Assembly: GCA_007858575.1 (NCBI GenBank)
Contig: CP042279.1
Span: 6,975,001 to 7,039,000 of the forward strand
DNA: 64,000 bases
Reading direction: 5' to 3'
From: Streptomyces sp. WAC08241
Lineage (GTDB): Bacteria > Actinomycetota > Actinomycetes > Streptomycetales > Streptomycetaceae
Position numbers and translations under genes: made by a program
Notes under the pieces: generated by a model
The model's database searches: none
Told to the model about the DNA's origin: nothing
Seen by the model: only the letters and a program-made list of their open reading frames with translations
Shown: positions 40,155 through 50,683 of the stretch, one piece after another
Layout: the number at the start of each line of letters is the position of its first letter
Position numbering within the stretch: position 1 is the first letter of the stretch

Positions 40155-40835
40155 TCAGGCTGTGCCGGGCGTCACGAGCCCCGACTCGTAGGCGAAGACC
40201 ACCGCCTGGGCCCGGTCGCGCAGGTCCAGCTTGGCCAGGACCCGGCCGATGTGGGTCTTCACCGTCTGCTCGGCGAGGACCAGGCTCCGCGCGATCTCCT
40301 GGTTGGACAGGCCCCGGGCGATCAGCTCCAGGACCTCCGTCTCGCGCGGGGTGAGACCGTTCAGGCGCAGCGCCGTGGTGTCCCGGCGCGGGGCCGGGCG
40401 GGACGCGGCGAAGTCGGCGATCAGGCGGCGGGTGACGGACGGGGCGAGCAGCGCCTCGCCCGCCGCCACCACCCGTACCGCCGCGATCAGGTCGGCCGGC
40501 GGCGCGTCCTTGAGGAGGAAGCCGGACGCGCCCGCGCGCAGCGCCTCGTACACGTAGTCGTCCACGTCGAAGGTGGTGAGCATCAGCACCTTCGGCCGGT
40601 GCGTGACCCCGGCCGGCGGGTGCAGGATCTCGCGGGCCGCCGCGAGCCCGTCCAGCTCCGGCATCCGCACGTCCATGAGGACCACGTCCGGGTGTGCCGA
40701 CCGCGCCGCCTCCACGCCCCGCCGCCCGTCCGGGGCCTCGCCGACGACGTCGATGTCGGGCTGCGCGGCGAGCAGGGCGGCGAAACCGGCCCGCACCATG
40801 GCCTGGTCGTCGACGATGATCACGCGGATGGTCAC
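40155..40835 (-). CDS. NarL/LuxR-family response regulator
   Basis: 226 residues, intact. Receiver: VIIVDDQAMVRAGFAALLAA, phospho-Asp in DVVLMDVRMPELDGLAAARE, KVLMLTTFDVDDYVYEALRA, GFLLKDAPPADLIAAV. LuxR helix-turn-helix: GLTPRETEVLELIARGLSNQ, EIARSLVLAEQTVKTHIGRV. GTG 40835 overlaps the stop of the kinase gene (GTGA), so they form a co-translated pair. Typical of Streptomyces paired NarL systems that often regulate a neighbouring transporter; none is adjacent here. Confidence 0.95.
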   Translation of the reverse strand: MTIRVIIVDDQAMVRAGFAALLAAQPDIDVVGEAPDGRRGVEAARSAHPDVVLMDVRMPELDGLAAAREILHPPAGVTHRPKVLMLTTFDVDDYVYEALRAGASGFLLKDAPPADLIAAVRVVAAGEALLAPSVTRRLIADFAASRPAPRRDTTALRLNGLTPRETEVLELIARGLSNQEIARSLVLAEQTVKTHIGRVLAKLDLRDRAQAVVFAYESGLVTPGTA

Positions 40836-42234
40836 GCGGGGTCCTCCATGCGCAGGGGAAGCCGGGCCGCGACCCGGAAGCCGCCGTCGGGGAGCGGCCC
40901 GGTGTCCAGCGAGCCGCCCGTCAACCGTACGCGCTCCCGCATGCCGACGAGCCCGTGCCCGGTGCCGGGCGCCCCCGCTCGACGGACGAACCCTCCTCCA
41001 GGGACGGCCCGTTGACGACGAGGACCGTCAGCCACTCCCCGTCCGCCCGGACCGAGACCCGGGTCGCGGCGCCGGGCGCGTGCCGGACGACGTTCGCGAG
41101 GGCCTCCTGCACGATCCGGTACGCGGACAGGTCCACCGCCTGCGGCACGTCCCCGAGGTCGGCGGCGAGCCGCAGTTCGGCCGGCACCCCGGCCCGTACG
41201 GTCGCCTCCACCAGTTGCTGGAGCCGGTCGAGCCCCGGCTGCGGGGCCCGCTCGCCCTCGCCGCCGTCGCTGCGCAGCACGGAGAGCAGCCGGCGCATCT
41301 CGGCGAGGGACTCGCGCGCGCTCGCCGCGATGGACCCGAACTCCTCGCGGGCCGCCTCGGGAAGCTCCGGGATGCGGTACGGCGCCGAGTCGGCCTGCAC
41401 GGTGATGACGGACATGTGGTGGGCCACGACGTCGTGCAGTTCGCGCGCGATCCTGGCCCGCTCCTCCAGGAGCGTGCGGCGGGACCGCTCGGCCTCGCTG
41501 ATGGTCTCCTGCTCCACGAGCCGCCGCTGGGCGTCCCCCGCGCGCGTACCGCCGAGGTGAGGAGGAGCAGCACCCCGCTCAGGACGAACAGCAGGGTGTG
41601 GACGCTGACGTGCCCGGCGGGCCGGAACACCTCCAGGACGTATCCGGCGGCCCCCGTCGCCAGCCAGACGCCGAACAGCGCCCGGCGGGACTCGCGCAGG
41701 CCGAGCGCGACCATCAGCGCGCAGTAGCCGACGACGAGCGGCGGGGTCCAGGGCCACAGGTGGGCGCGCGGGCCGTCGGCGGCGAGCAGGACGAGCGCGC
41801 CGAGCACGTCGGCGGCGAAGACGACCCACCAGGCCTGGAGGGGCGGGTGACGGCGAGCAGCAGCGGCGCGGTCTGCGCGGTGCCGATCGCCCCGGCGAGG
41901 GCTCCCGGCGACGCCGTAGTCCCCGGCGAGGAGGTGGACGGTGGTGGGGAGCAGCGAGGCGACGAAGGCGAGGGCGACGGCGTACGGGAGCAGCCGCACC
42001 CAGCGGGAGGAGGCGTCGGCGAGGAGGGGCGCCCCGGGGGCGGTCGGGGTGGTGAGCGCGGCCCCGAGCCCCGGAACGCCCCGAGCCCCCGGAACGCCCC
42101 GAACCCCCGGAACGCCTCGCGCGCCCGGACGAGGGGCCGGTGGCCGGACGGCCGGGACGGCGGTTCGGGGCGGGACGGGGCGGCCGGCTCGGCGCGGGAG
42201 CGGTGGGCGGCTCGGGCCGCGGTTCGGTGGTCAT
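40832..42234 (-). CDS. NarL-type sensor histidine kinase
   Basis: About 465 residues. An Arg/Gly/Ser repeat leader is followed by about six membrane helices (LLPYAVALAFVASLLPTTVH, LQAWWVVFAADVLGALVLLA, SVHTLLFVLSGVLLLLTSAV). The HisKA_3 H-box is RARIARELHDVVAHHMSVIT. The ATPase domain has AYRIVQEALANVVRHAPGAA (N-box) and GTGHGLVGMRERVRLTGGSL (G-box). At least five frameshifts between 40975 and 42060. Start ATG 42234. Partner of the regulator it overlaps. The signal is unknown. Confidence 0.9.
42063..42120. repeat. three 18-bp units in the kinase leader
   Basis: GGAACGCC recurs exactly every 18 bp (42073, 42091, 42109) within GAGCCCCCGGAACGCCCC-type units. In the minus-strand gene this codes a Gly-Ser-Gly-Arg-Ser/Phe-Gly repeat. 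Confidence 0.85.
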
Positions 42235-42355
42235 GGCCCGCCCAGCGTAGGCAGCGGCCCGGGCCCCCGGCGTCATACCGGGGGCCGGGGTGCGGGCTGG
42301 TACCGGGGTATGACCCGGGACGTCCCCGAGGGCGGGGCCGGGGTCCCGGTAGTCC

Positions 42356-42389
42356 CAGAACCCCGGCGGTCTCAGAACCCCGGCGGTCT
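42356..42389. repeat. 17-bp direct duplication at the end of the DUF4429 gene
   Basis: CAGAACCCCGGCGGTCT occurs twice in tandem (42356-42372, 42373-42389), and a third partial copy starts CAGAG at 42390. The second copy touches the stop codon of the minus-strand gene. Confidence 0.85.
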
Positions 42390-43376
42390 CAGAGCTCCGC
42401 GAGCAACTCCGCCTTCTTCGCGGAGAACTCCTCGTCCGTCACCAGCCCCGCCCGGTGCAGCTCGCCCAGGTGCCGAATCCTTTCGGCCACCACTCCGGGG
42501 GTCCGGGAGCCGACGGGCACGGGGCGCGGTCCGCGGTGCGGATCGCCGCGAGGACGGCCGCGGCGAAGGGCAGGGACTCGTGGACGAGCCCGTAGCCGAG
42601 GCCGAAGACGACGGACGCCGGGTCGTGGTCGGGCTGGTGGGCCGGGGCCCGCCGTCCCGGAGCACCAGCCGCAGGTGCCCGTCGAAGACGTCGGGCGAGC
42701 GCCACTCGACCCCGCACAGGTCCCGTACCGAGAAGGTCTGGTCGCCCGCCTTCCACTTCTCGGAGGACGCCCCGGTCCAGAACCAGCGGAACGCGACCTC
42801 CGCGCTGCCGTCGAAGCTGGCCTTCCCGTCGTACGCCTTGAAGGACAGCGGTCCCGGCGGCGGCGCCACGAGGAACCGCTCGGCGGGCGCCACGGCCCCG
42901 CCCGTCCCGTACGGCTCCTCCGGTCCGTCGAGTCCGTCGAGCCCGTTGTCCGGGGCGGGTCCGCCGCCCGGGGAGGGTCCGTCGAGCACGTCGTACGGGT
43001 CGCTCCCGCCGTGTCCGGCGGCCCCCGCGGCCCCCGGCTCCGGCGGCAGGAGCGCCCGCAGTTCGTCCCGGTAGTACTCGGCGAGCGTCTCCCGGTCCGC
43101 CGGCAGCACGAGCCGGTACGGATCGGAGCCCTCCTTGAGCTGCCCCGCGGCCGCCTCCATCAGCGGATCGGCGCCGGGCCTCGGCACGGCGTGCAGCACG
43201 ACGGTGCCCCGCTTGCCGGGCGCGAGCGCCACGGACGCCAGCGCTTCGTACGGTACGCGTCGTTCGCGCAGGACCTGGAACAGCTTCGGCGTGCGGATCC
43301 CCCGTTCGAAACGGATGACGAGGGCGTCGCTCTCGAACTCCCAGGCGGCATGAATTCCGGCCAGCACATCACCCAT
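42389..43376 (-). CDS. DUF4429 protein with C-terminal SHOCT domain
   Basis: About 330 residues. DUF4429 is a pleckstrin-like beta domain present twice: IHAAWEFESDALVIRFERGI, PKLFQVLRERRVPYEALASV and SFKAYDGKASFDGSAEVAFR, EKWKAGDQTFSVRDLCGVEW. The end RIRHLGELHRAGLVTDEEFS AKKAELLAEL is a SHOCT domain, a short helix-hairpin-helix used in oligomer or DNA/membrane association. A Pro/Gly linker separates the two halves. Two frameshifts (42517, 42650). Start ATG 43376. Common in Streptomyces, often near stress genes; exact role unknown. Confidence 0.87.
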
Positions 43377-43441
43377 ACGCCTCATCGTAAGCGGCGCCCG
43401 CCCCGGCGTCGCCCCTGTGAAAGGTCCCGAAATCGCGGGAT

Positions 43442-44658
43442 CTACGCGCGTCGCGACCCTTCCGTACCGGATATTCCGTCGTGGCAAGCGCTGTCGGCAC
43501 GTGCGCAGACCAGCCGCGGATAGGCGCCGACGCCTATCGCGGCGAAGTTCCCGAGGCTCACCGTCCCCGGCGCGAAATAGCCGCTGTGCCCGACGGCCCC
43601 GCCCGCCGAGAGCAGCCGCGCGCCGAACTCGGGGCCACCGGGTCCGCTCCGTGCCCTATCCCGCCCACCTCCAGGTGCGGCACGTCCGCGATCCAGTCGT
43701 CCGCGTCCCGCATCGCCCAGATCCGGGCCGTGGTGGCGAGGTCGGCGGCCCGCTCCACGCGCATGCCGGGGCTTCCGGAGACGGCCACGTCCGTCACCCG
43801 GGCGGGCAGCTGGGGCGCGGCGGCCCCGCAGAGCACGGAGCCGTAGCTGTGGCAGAAGAGCGCCACCCGGGCGTTCCCGGGCAGCGCCTCGGTCAGTCCG
43901 ACGAGCCGCTCGGCGCCCGCCCCGGCGAGCCGGCCGGTCAGCGCGTCGATGCCGATCCCGGCGGGCGCGGTGTAGTCGGCCCAGGCGATCACCGCGACCC
44001 CGGCTCCGGGCGCGGCTCGCCGCTCGGCGTCGTAGAGGGCCTGCGCCATGCCGACGGGGGCCCCGTACCGGCCGTGGGTCCGCTGGAAGGTGAGGAGGTT
44101 GGTGTCGACGCCGGGCACGACCACCGAGACGCGCCGGGCCCGCTCCAGGTCCCCGAGGACCTCGGCGGCCCGTCCCGGTCCCGTCGGGTCGAACGCGAGG
44201 ATCTGCCGGCCCGGCCGCAGCAGCGAGGCGAAGCGGTCGATCCGGCGCTGTGCTCGTGGCGGCCCTCGGGGAGAGCCGGGGTCGTCGACCCTGCCGCGCT
44301 CGGCGCCGTACGCGCGCGCGAGGGTGATCCGGTTGGCGCGGTAGCGCAGGGCGACCGGGGCGCCGTTGAGGTTGCCGACGACGAACGGGTGCCGTGCGGC
44401 GAGCTGGGCGCCGCCCGCCGGGCCGAGCCCGGCGAAGAACGCCGCGACGGTACGGGGCGGGGCCGCCGGGTCGGGCAGCGGGCGGCCGGCGGTCCGGTCG
44501 TGCGCCCAGGCGGCGAGCGCGGCCTCGCGGGAGGGCCCCGGTACGGGCCGGTGCCGGATCGTGGTCCACCCGGTGGTCGCGAGGAGCACGAGCACGACGA
44601 CGAGCGCGAGCAGGGCGCGCGCGGCGAAGGGGGCGGACGGGGTCTCGACAGGTGTCAC
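43442..44658 (-). CDS. alpha/beta hydrolase, DUF1023 (copy 2)
   Basis: About 405 residues. N-terminal membrane anchor or signal LLALVVVLVLLATTGWTTI, catalytic elbow ARVALFCHSYGSVLCGAAAP, then DVAVSGSPGMRVERAADLAT and HLEVGGIGHGADPVAPEFGA. Copy 1 at 38961 shares this order and the HGADP-x6-FGAR motif, so the two are paralogues. Copy 2 has an extra loop (ERGRVDDPGSPRGPPRAQRR) and a Cys-containing tail (RLVCARADSACHD). One indel near 43628. GTG 44658. Substrate unknown; the family fold suggests a secreted esterase. Confidence 0.88.
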
Positions 44659-44748
44659 GGGCCGCCACCCTACGGGGCGGTGGGGGTGGTTCCGTACCAG
44701 GTGGGACGCAGGTCACGCCTCCGCGGGACCGGGAACCGGGGCCTGCAC

Positions 44749-44818
44749 GAGACGTCTCCGTACGGGCCCCCGGATGTCTCCGTACGCGCCCCCAGACGTC
44801 TCCGTACGGGCCCCCTAG
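44749..44818. repeat. three 22-23-bp GTACGG units at the end of the TetR gene
   Basis: Units GACGTCTCCGTACGGGCCCC, GATGTCTCCGTACGCGCCCC, GACGTCTCCGTACGGGCCCC. The third contains the TetR stop codon (44815-44817). Same GTACGGG core as at 1109 and 14768. Confidence 0.9.
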
Positions 44819-45487
44819 AGGGCGCGGCGACCCTCTTCGCACCGGTCCCGGTCCCGGTCCCGGTCCCGCCAGTGCGGGGCCAGCGCCGGGCCGAGGTGGT
44901 CGAGGTACTCCTCGGTGAGCGCGCGGATGGCCTCCAGGCTCTGGTCCGCGCCCCGGCCCCACATCTGTCCGGTCACCCGCATCACCCCGCTGAACGCGGC
45001 CACCACGATCCGGGGCCGCGGGTCCTCGTCCACGTCGACGCCCTCGCGCTCGGCGATGATCCGGGCGATCGTCTCCTCCATCTCGGTGGAGCGGCGCAGG
45101 TGGACGGCGAGCAGCGCGGGCGTCGACTCGATCAACTGGAAGGTGCGCAGGTACAGCCCGACCGGGACGACCGCGGTGATGGCCTCGCCGATGGTGTCCC
45201 AGGAGGAGAGGACGGCGTTGCGCAGCGCGTCGAGGGGCCCTCGGCCGGGGCCGCTGCGCGAGGGAGCGGACGAAGCGCTCCTCCACCATCTGCTGGACGG
45301 CGAAGGCGACCTCCTCCTTGGAGGAGAAGTAGCGGAAGAAGGTGCGCTGGGAGACCTCGACGGCCTCGACGATCTCGTCGACCGTGGTCCGCTCGTACCC
45401 CTGGGCGGTGAAGAGCTCCAGGGCCACCCGGGTCAGCGCGTCGCGCGTCCGCTGCTTCTTCCGCTCGCGCAGGCCGGGCACGCTCAC
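44815..45487 (-). CDS. TetR-family repressor of the adjacent exporter
   Basis: About 224 residues. HTH: KKQRTRDALTRVALELFTAQ, GYERTTVDEIVEAVEVSQRT, FFRYFSSKEEVAFAVQQMVE. The ligand domain has TFQLIESTPALLAVHLRRST and VVAAFSGVMRVTGQMWGRGA. It ends with an unusual RDRDRDRCEEGRRAL tail over a CGGTCC repeat. Two frameshifts near 45240-45262. GTG 45487. Divergent from a DHA2 exporter with 135 bp between them; this is the standard layout of a drug-responsive repressor and its pump. Confidence 0.9.
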
Positions 45488-45559
45488 CTCGGGGTCTCTT
45501 CTCCGGCGCCACCGGCGCTTTGCGGGGTTTTCTTCCAGCTCAGGGTACCTGTGAGCTAC

Positions 45560-45610
45560 GTGACAGTTACCGACGCGTGAATCGCTTTGTCAATTGTCAG
45601 CGACTGTCAC
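45560..45610. promoter_or_regulatory. candidate TetR operator pair, GTGACAGT ... ACTGTCAC
   Basis: Perfect 8-bp inverted arms (45560-45567 and 45603-45610) 35 bp apart in the divergent promoter region; TGTCA also recurs at 45588 and 45595. A -35-like TTGTCA lies at 45587-45592. Function inferred. Confidence 0.55.
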
Positions 45611-45622
45611 TAGCCTCGGTGT

Positions 45623-47242
45623 ATGACTAGTCAGACCACCGTGGAAAAGGCCCCGCAGGGCCAGGGCACCCGGGACCCGTACCGGGTCCGGCGAAGGGAC
45701 TGCGCGGCCATCCCTGGCTGACCCTGTTCGCCGTCGCCGTGGGCGTGATGATGGTCGCGCTCGACGGCACGATCGTCGCGATCGCCAACCCCGCCATCAA
45801 GGAGGACCTCGGCGCCACGCTCGCCCAGGTCCAGTGGATCACCAACGGCTACCTGCTCGCGCTCGCCGTCGCCCTGATCACTGCCGGCAAGCTCGGTGAC
45901 CGCTTCGGCCACCGGCAGACCTTCCTCATCGGCATCGCCGGCTTCGCCGCCGCCTCCGGTGCGATCGGCCTCTCGCACTCCATCGGGGCCGTGATCGCCT
46001 TCCGCGTCCTCCAGGGCCTCTTCGGCGCCCTGCTGATGCCGGCGGCCCTCGGCCTGCTGCGCGCCACCTTCCCCGCCGAGAAGCTGAACATGGCCATCGG
46101 CATCTGGGGCATGGTCATCGGCGCCTCGACGGCCGGCGGCCCGATCGTCGGCGGCCTGCTCGTCGAGCACGTGAGCTGGCAGTCCGTCTTCTTCGTCAAC
46201 GTGCCGGTCGGCGTCGTCGCGCTCGCCCTCGGCCTGGTGATCCTGAAGGACCACCGCGCGGAGAACGCGCCGCGCTCCTTCGACATCCTCGGCATCCTGC
46301 TGCTCTCCGGCGCCATGGGCACCCTGGTCTGGGGCCTGATCAAGGCCGGCGAGTCCTGGGGCTGGGGCGGCGCCAAGACGTGGGGCTGCCTCCTCGGCGC
46401 GGTGCTCCTCTTCGCGCTCTTCGCCCTCTGGGAGACCAAGGTCAAGGAGCCGCTCGTCCCGCTGGGCATGTTCCGCTCCGTGCCGCTCTCGGCCGGTGTG
46501 ATCCTCATGGTCCTGATGGCCTTCGCCTTCATGGGCGGCCTGTTCTTCGTGACCTTCTACCTCCAGGGCGTGAAGGGCCTCAGCCCGGTCGACAGCGGTC
46601 TGCACCTGCTGCCGCTGACCGCGATGATGATCGTCTCCTCGCCGCTGGCCGGCGCGCTGATCACCAAGTTCGGCCCGCGCGTGCCGCTCGTCGGCGGCAT
46701 GGTCTGCACGGCCGTCGCGATGTTCGGCATGATCTCGCTCTCCGCCGGCACCGGCACCCTCGCCATGTCCCTCTGGTTCGCTCCTCCTCGGCCTGGGCCT
46801 CGCCCCGGTCATGGTCGGCGCCACCGAGGTCATCGTCGGCAACGCGCCGCTCGAACTCTCCGGCGTGGCGGGCGGTCTGCAACAGGCCGCCATGCAGGTC
46901 GGCGGCGCGCTCGGCACGGCGGTCCTGGGCGCCGTCATGTCCTCCAAGGTCTCCGACGTCTTCGCGGACAACTGGAAGGGGGCCGGCATCCCGGCCCCGC
47001 CCAACCCGCAGTTGGAGCAGGCCGCCGAGTTCGGCATGGCCCCGCCGGAGCTGGCCAAGGCGCCGGGGATGACCCCCGACCTCGTCCAGGTGATCACCAA
47101 GGTCATCCACGACACCTTCCTCCAGGGCATGGGCCTGGCCTTCACCGTCGCCGGTGTCGTCGCGGTCGTCGCGGCCGGCGTCGCCCTGCTGACCAAGCGC
47201 GGCGAGAACGCGGAGGCGGGCATGGGCGGCGCCCACATCTGA
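45623..47242 (+). CDS. DHA2-family MFS multidrug exporter
   Basis: Proton-driven drug efflux pump with about 14 helices, 540 residues. Motif A is ITAGKLGDRFGHRQTFLIG, the helix-1 motif MMVALDGTIVAIANPAIKED, motif C-like GASTAGGPIVGGLLVEHVSW. Two indels: a missing C near 45688 and GCGCTC read as GCTC near 46780 (FALLLLGLGLAPVMVGATEV). ATG 45623. A 35-residue polar N-terminus precedes the first helix. Regulated probably by the divergent TetR protein. Exported compound unknown. Confidence 0.93.
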
Positions 47243-47259
47243 CCTGCCCGTTCCCGTCC

Positions 47260-47299
47260 GCGACGGCCCCCACCGGATCCGGTCCGGTGGGGCCGTCGC
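47260..47299 (+). terminator. hairpin after the exporter gene
   Basis: 18-base arm 47260-47277 pairs with 47283-47299; the second arm lacks one G of a G5 run, probably the same sequencing artefact as in genes. Loop tccgg. Confidence 0.85.
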
Positions 47300-47395
47300 C
47301 CGTTCGGGTGAAGAGGCTTTGGCCCTCTTCTCAACGGGGGTGACCTCCGGCAGAGTTCTGATCACAGAGAGTGACGAAACCGGGGGTTCAGTGCC

Positions 47396-47883
47396 ATGCG
47401 CGACCTGTATACGAAGCGACTGACGGCGAAGCGACTGACGACGGAGCGACCGCCGACGAAGCGACTGACGATGAAGCAACTGTCGACGAAGCGACACGCG
47501 AAGCGATTCCTCACGGCCGCCGTCCTGGCGGTCCTCCTCCTCACCGCCCTGCCGGCCACGGCCGCACCCGCCGCCATGACGGTGACGGCCTCGGGACCGA
47601 AGCTCGGCGCCTGCGGGCCCGGGAAGCTCTGCCTCTGGTCCAAGCCGGACTTCAAGGGCAGGGTCCGGACCCACGAGCTGGCCACGACCGACATCGACAG
47701 TTGCGTCGCCCTGCCGGCCGGCACCTCGGCCCAGTCCCTCGCGAACCGCACGGGGCGGCCGGTCACCACCTACCAGTCCGCCGAGTGCGCGGAGACGGGC
47801 GAGTTCGAGACCTACCCGGGAAGGGGACCTGGGTGCCGCAGACGCCCTACGAGGTCAGAGCGTTCAAGATCTGGGAGCGGTAG
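47396..47883 (+). CDS. secreted peptidase inhibitor family I36 protein
   Basis: Small secreted gamma-crystallin-fold protein of about 163 residues including leader. After signal helix FLTAAVLAVLLLTALPATAA the mature part has LGACGPGKLCLWSKPDFKGR, LATTDIDSCVALPAGTSAQS and TYQSAECAETGEFETYPG, with four conserved Cys, as in the Streptomyces metalloprotease inhibitor SMPI. Ends TPYEVRAFKIWER. One indel near 47822. ATG 47396 opens a strange repeat leader (YTKRLTAKRLTTERPPTKRL); a start at ATG 47471 would give a shorter, more normal signal peptide. An M4 protease is encoded 36 kb away. Confidence 0.82.
47411..47500. repeat. six 15-bp tandem units ACGAAGCGACTGACG
   Basis: Exact 15-bp period: units at 47411, 47426, 47441, 47456, 47471, 47486, each with (A/G)CGAAGCGACTGACG-like sequence, coding (T/A)KRLT. 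It covers the start region of the I36 gene. Core and period match the array at 12217. Confidence 0.93.
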
Positions 47884-47953
47884 GAACCGGAAACGACGAG
47901 GGGCGGCGGAACCGTCGGTCCCACCGCCCTCGGCTCCCCTTACGGGGTACGGC

Positions 47954-50683
47954 TCACGCGTCGCCGCCCGCCGCGCCCGGGTCCGCCGCCGCCACGTCGA
48001 GCAGTTGGTAGCGGTCCACGGCCTGCTTCAGGGCCGACCGCTCGACCTTGCCCTCACGGGCCAGCTCGGTCAGCACCGCGAGGACGATCGACTGGGCGTC
48101 GATGTGGAAGTGACGACGGGCCGCGCCGCGCGTGTCCGCGAAGCCGAAGCCGTCCGCGCCCAGCGAGGTGTACGTGCCGGGGACCCAGCGGGAGATCTGG
48201 TCCGGCACCGCGCGCATCCAGTCCGAGACCGCCACGAACGGGCCCTCGGAGCCCTGGAGCTTGCGCGTCACGTACGGGACGCGCTGCTCCTCGTCCGGGT
48301 GGAGCAGATTGTGCTCCTCGACGGCCACAGCCTCGCGGCGCAGCTCGGTCCAGGAGGTGGCGGACCAGACGTCGGCCCGCACGTTCCACTCCTCGGCGAG
48401 GATCCGCTGCGCCTCGATCGCCCACGGCACACCGACACCGGAGGCCAGGATCTGCGCGGGGATCGTGCCCGACTCGGCCGGCTTGAAGCGGTGGACGCCC
48501 TGGAGGATGCCCTCCACGTCCACGTCCTCCGGCTCGGCCGGGTGCTGGATCGGCTCGTTGTAGACGGTCAGGTAGTAGAAGACGTCCTCGGCCTCGGGCC
48601 GTACATCCGGCGCAGACCGTCCTTGACGATGTGCGCGATCTCGAAGCCGAACGCCGGGTCGTAGGCGACACAGGCGGGATTCGTGGAAGCGAGGAGGTGG
48701 GAATGTCCGTCCGCGTGCTGGAGGCCCTCGCCGGTCAGCGTCGTGCGGCCGGCGGTGGCGCCGAGGACGAAGCCGCGCGCCAGTTGGTCGGCCATCTGCC
48801 AGAACTGGTCGCCGGTCCGCTGGAAGCCGAACATCGAGTAGAAGACGTACACCGGGATCAGCGGCTCGCCGTGCGTGGCGTACGCGGAACCGGCGGCGAT
48901 CAGCGAGGCAGTGCAGCCGGCCTCGGAGATGCCGTCGTGCAGCATCTGGCCGGTCGGCGACTCCTTGTAGGCGAGGAGGAGTTCGCGGTCCACCGCCTCG
49001 TACTGCTGGCCCAGCGGGTTGTAGATCTTGGCGCTCGGGAAGAAGGCGTCCATGCCGAAGGTGCGGTACTCGTCGGGGGCGATCAGCACGAAGCGCTTGC
49101 CGATCTCCTTGTCCCGCATGAGGTCCTTCAGGATGCGGACGAACGCCATGGTGGTGGCGATCGACTGCTGGCCCGAGCCCTTCTTGGCCGCCGCGTAGGC
49201 CTTGTCGTCGGGGAGCTCCAGCGGCTGCGCCCGCACGACCCGGGTCGGGACGTACCCGCCGAGGGCCTCGCGGCGGTCGTGCATGTACTGGATCTCCTCG
49301 GAGTCCCGCCCCGGGTGGTAGTACGGGGCAGGCCCTCCTCGATCTGCTTGTCCGTGATCGGGATGTGCAGCCGGTCGCGGAAGCGCTTGAGGTCGTCGAC
49401 CGTCAGCTTCTTCATCTGGTGGGTCGCGTTGCGGCCCTCGAAGTTCGGGCCGAGCGTCCAGCCCTTGACGGTCTGCGCGAGGATCACGGTCGGCTGGCCG
49501 GCGTGGGCCTTCGCCGCCGCGTAGGCCGCGTAGATCTTCCGGTGGTCGTGGCCGCCGCGGCCCAGGTGCAGGACCTGCTGGTCCGACATGCCCTCGACCA
49601 TGGCCCGCAGCCGCTGGTCGTCGCCGAAGAAGTGGTCCCGGATGTAGCCGCCGGTCTCCGTGGCGTACGTCTGGAACTGCCCGTCCGGGGTGGTGTTCAG
49701 CTTGTTGACCAGGATGCCGTCCCGGTCCTGCGCGAGCAGCGGGTCCCAGGAGCGGTCCCAGATCAGCTTGATGACGTTCCAGCCGTTGCCCCGGAAGATC
49801 GACTCCAGCTCCTGGATGATCTTGCCGTTGCCGCGCACCGGGCCGTCGAGCCGCTGGAGGTTGCAGTTGACGACGAAGGTGAGGGTTGTCCAGGCCCTCG
49901 CGGGCCGCGATGGAGAGCTGGCCGAGGGACTCCACCTCGTCCATCTCGCCGTCGCCGAGGAACGCCCACACGTGCGACTTGGAGGTGTCGGCGATGCCGC
50001 GCGCCTCCATGTAGCGGTTCATCCGGGCCTGGTAGATCGCGCCGAGCGGCCGAGGCCCATCGACACCGTCGGGAACTCCCAGAAGTCCGGCATCAGCCGC
50101 GGGTGCGGGTAGGAGGAGAGGCCGTTCGGGAACTTCGACCTCTCCTGGCGGAAGCCGTCGAGCTGGGCCTCGTTCAGCCGGTCGAGCAGATACGCGCGGG
50201 CGTAGATGCCGGGGAGGCGTGCCCCTGGAAGAAGATCTGGTCGCCGCCGTCGCCCTCGTCCTTGCCGCGGAAGAAGTGGTTGAAGCCGACGTCGTAGAGG
50301 GAGGCCGAGGAGGCGAAGGTGGCGATGTGGCCGCCGACGCCGATGCCCGGGCGCTGGGCGCGCGAGACCATCACGGCCGCGTTCCACCGGGTGGCGTTGA
50401 GGACCTTGCGCTCGATCTCCTCGTTCCCCGGGAAGAAGGGCTCGTCCTTGGTGGCGATGGTGTTGACGTAGTCCGAGCTGCGCATCTCGGGCACGGCCAC
50501 GCGCTTCTCGCGGGCGCGCTCGATCAGGCGGAGCATGAGGTAGCGGGCTCGTGCCCGGCCCCGCTCGTCGACGGCAGCGTCGAGGGAGTCGAGCCATTCC
50601 TGGGTCTCTTCCGGATCGAAGTCCGGGACCTGGCTGGGAAGGCCGCCAATGATGATCGGGTTGCGATCGGATCCGGGAGCCAC
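47954..50683 (-). CDS. aceE: pyruvate dehydrogenase E1 component (homodimeric type)
   Basis: Thiamine-diphosphate enzyme that decarboxylates pyruvate and acetylates E2. About 915 residues. It starts VAPGSDRNPIIIGGLPSQVP, shows FFRGKDEGDGGDQIFFQGHA, the ThDP motif WAFLGDGEMDEVESLGQLSI with NCNLQRLDGPVRGNGKIIQE, and the E1 C-terminal region APDEYRTFGMDAFFPSAKIY. GTG 50683 has AAGGAAG just upstream; longer upstream starts lack this. Five indels (48600, 49330, 49885, 50055, 50212). The 5' side has a 415-bp divergent region. No E2/E3 genes lie beside it, as usual in Streptomyces. Confidence 0.97.
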
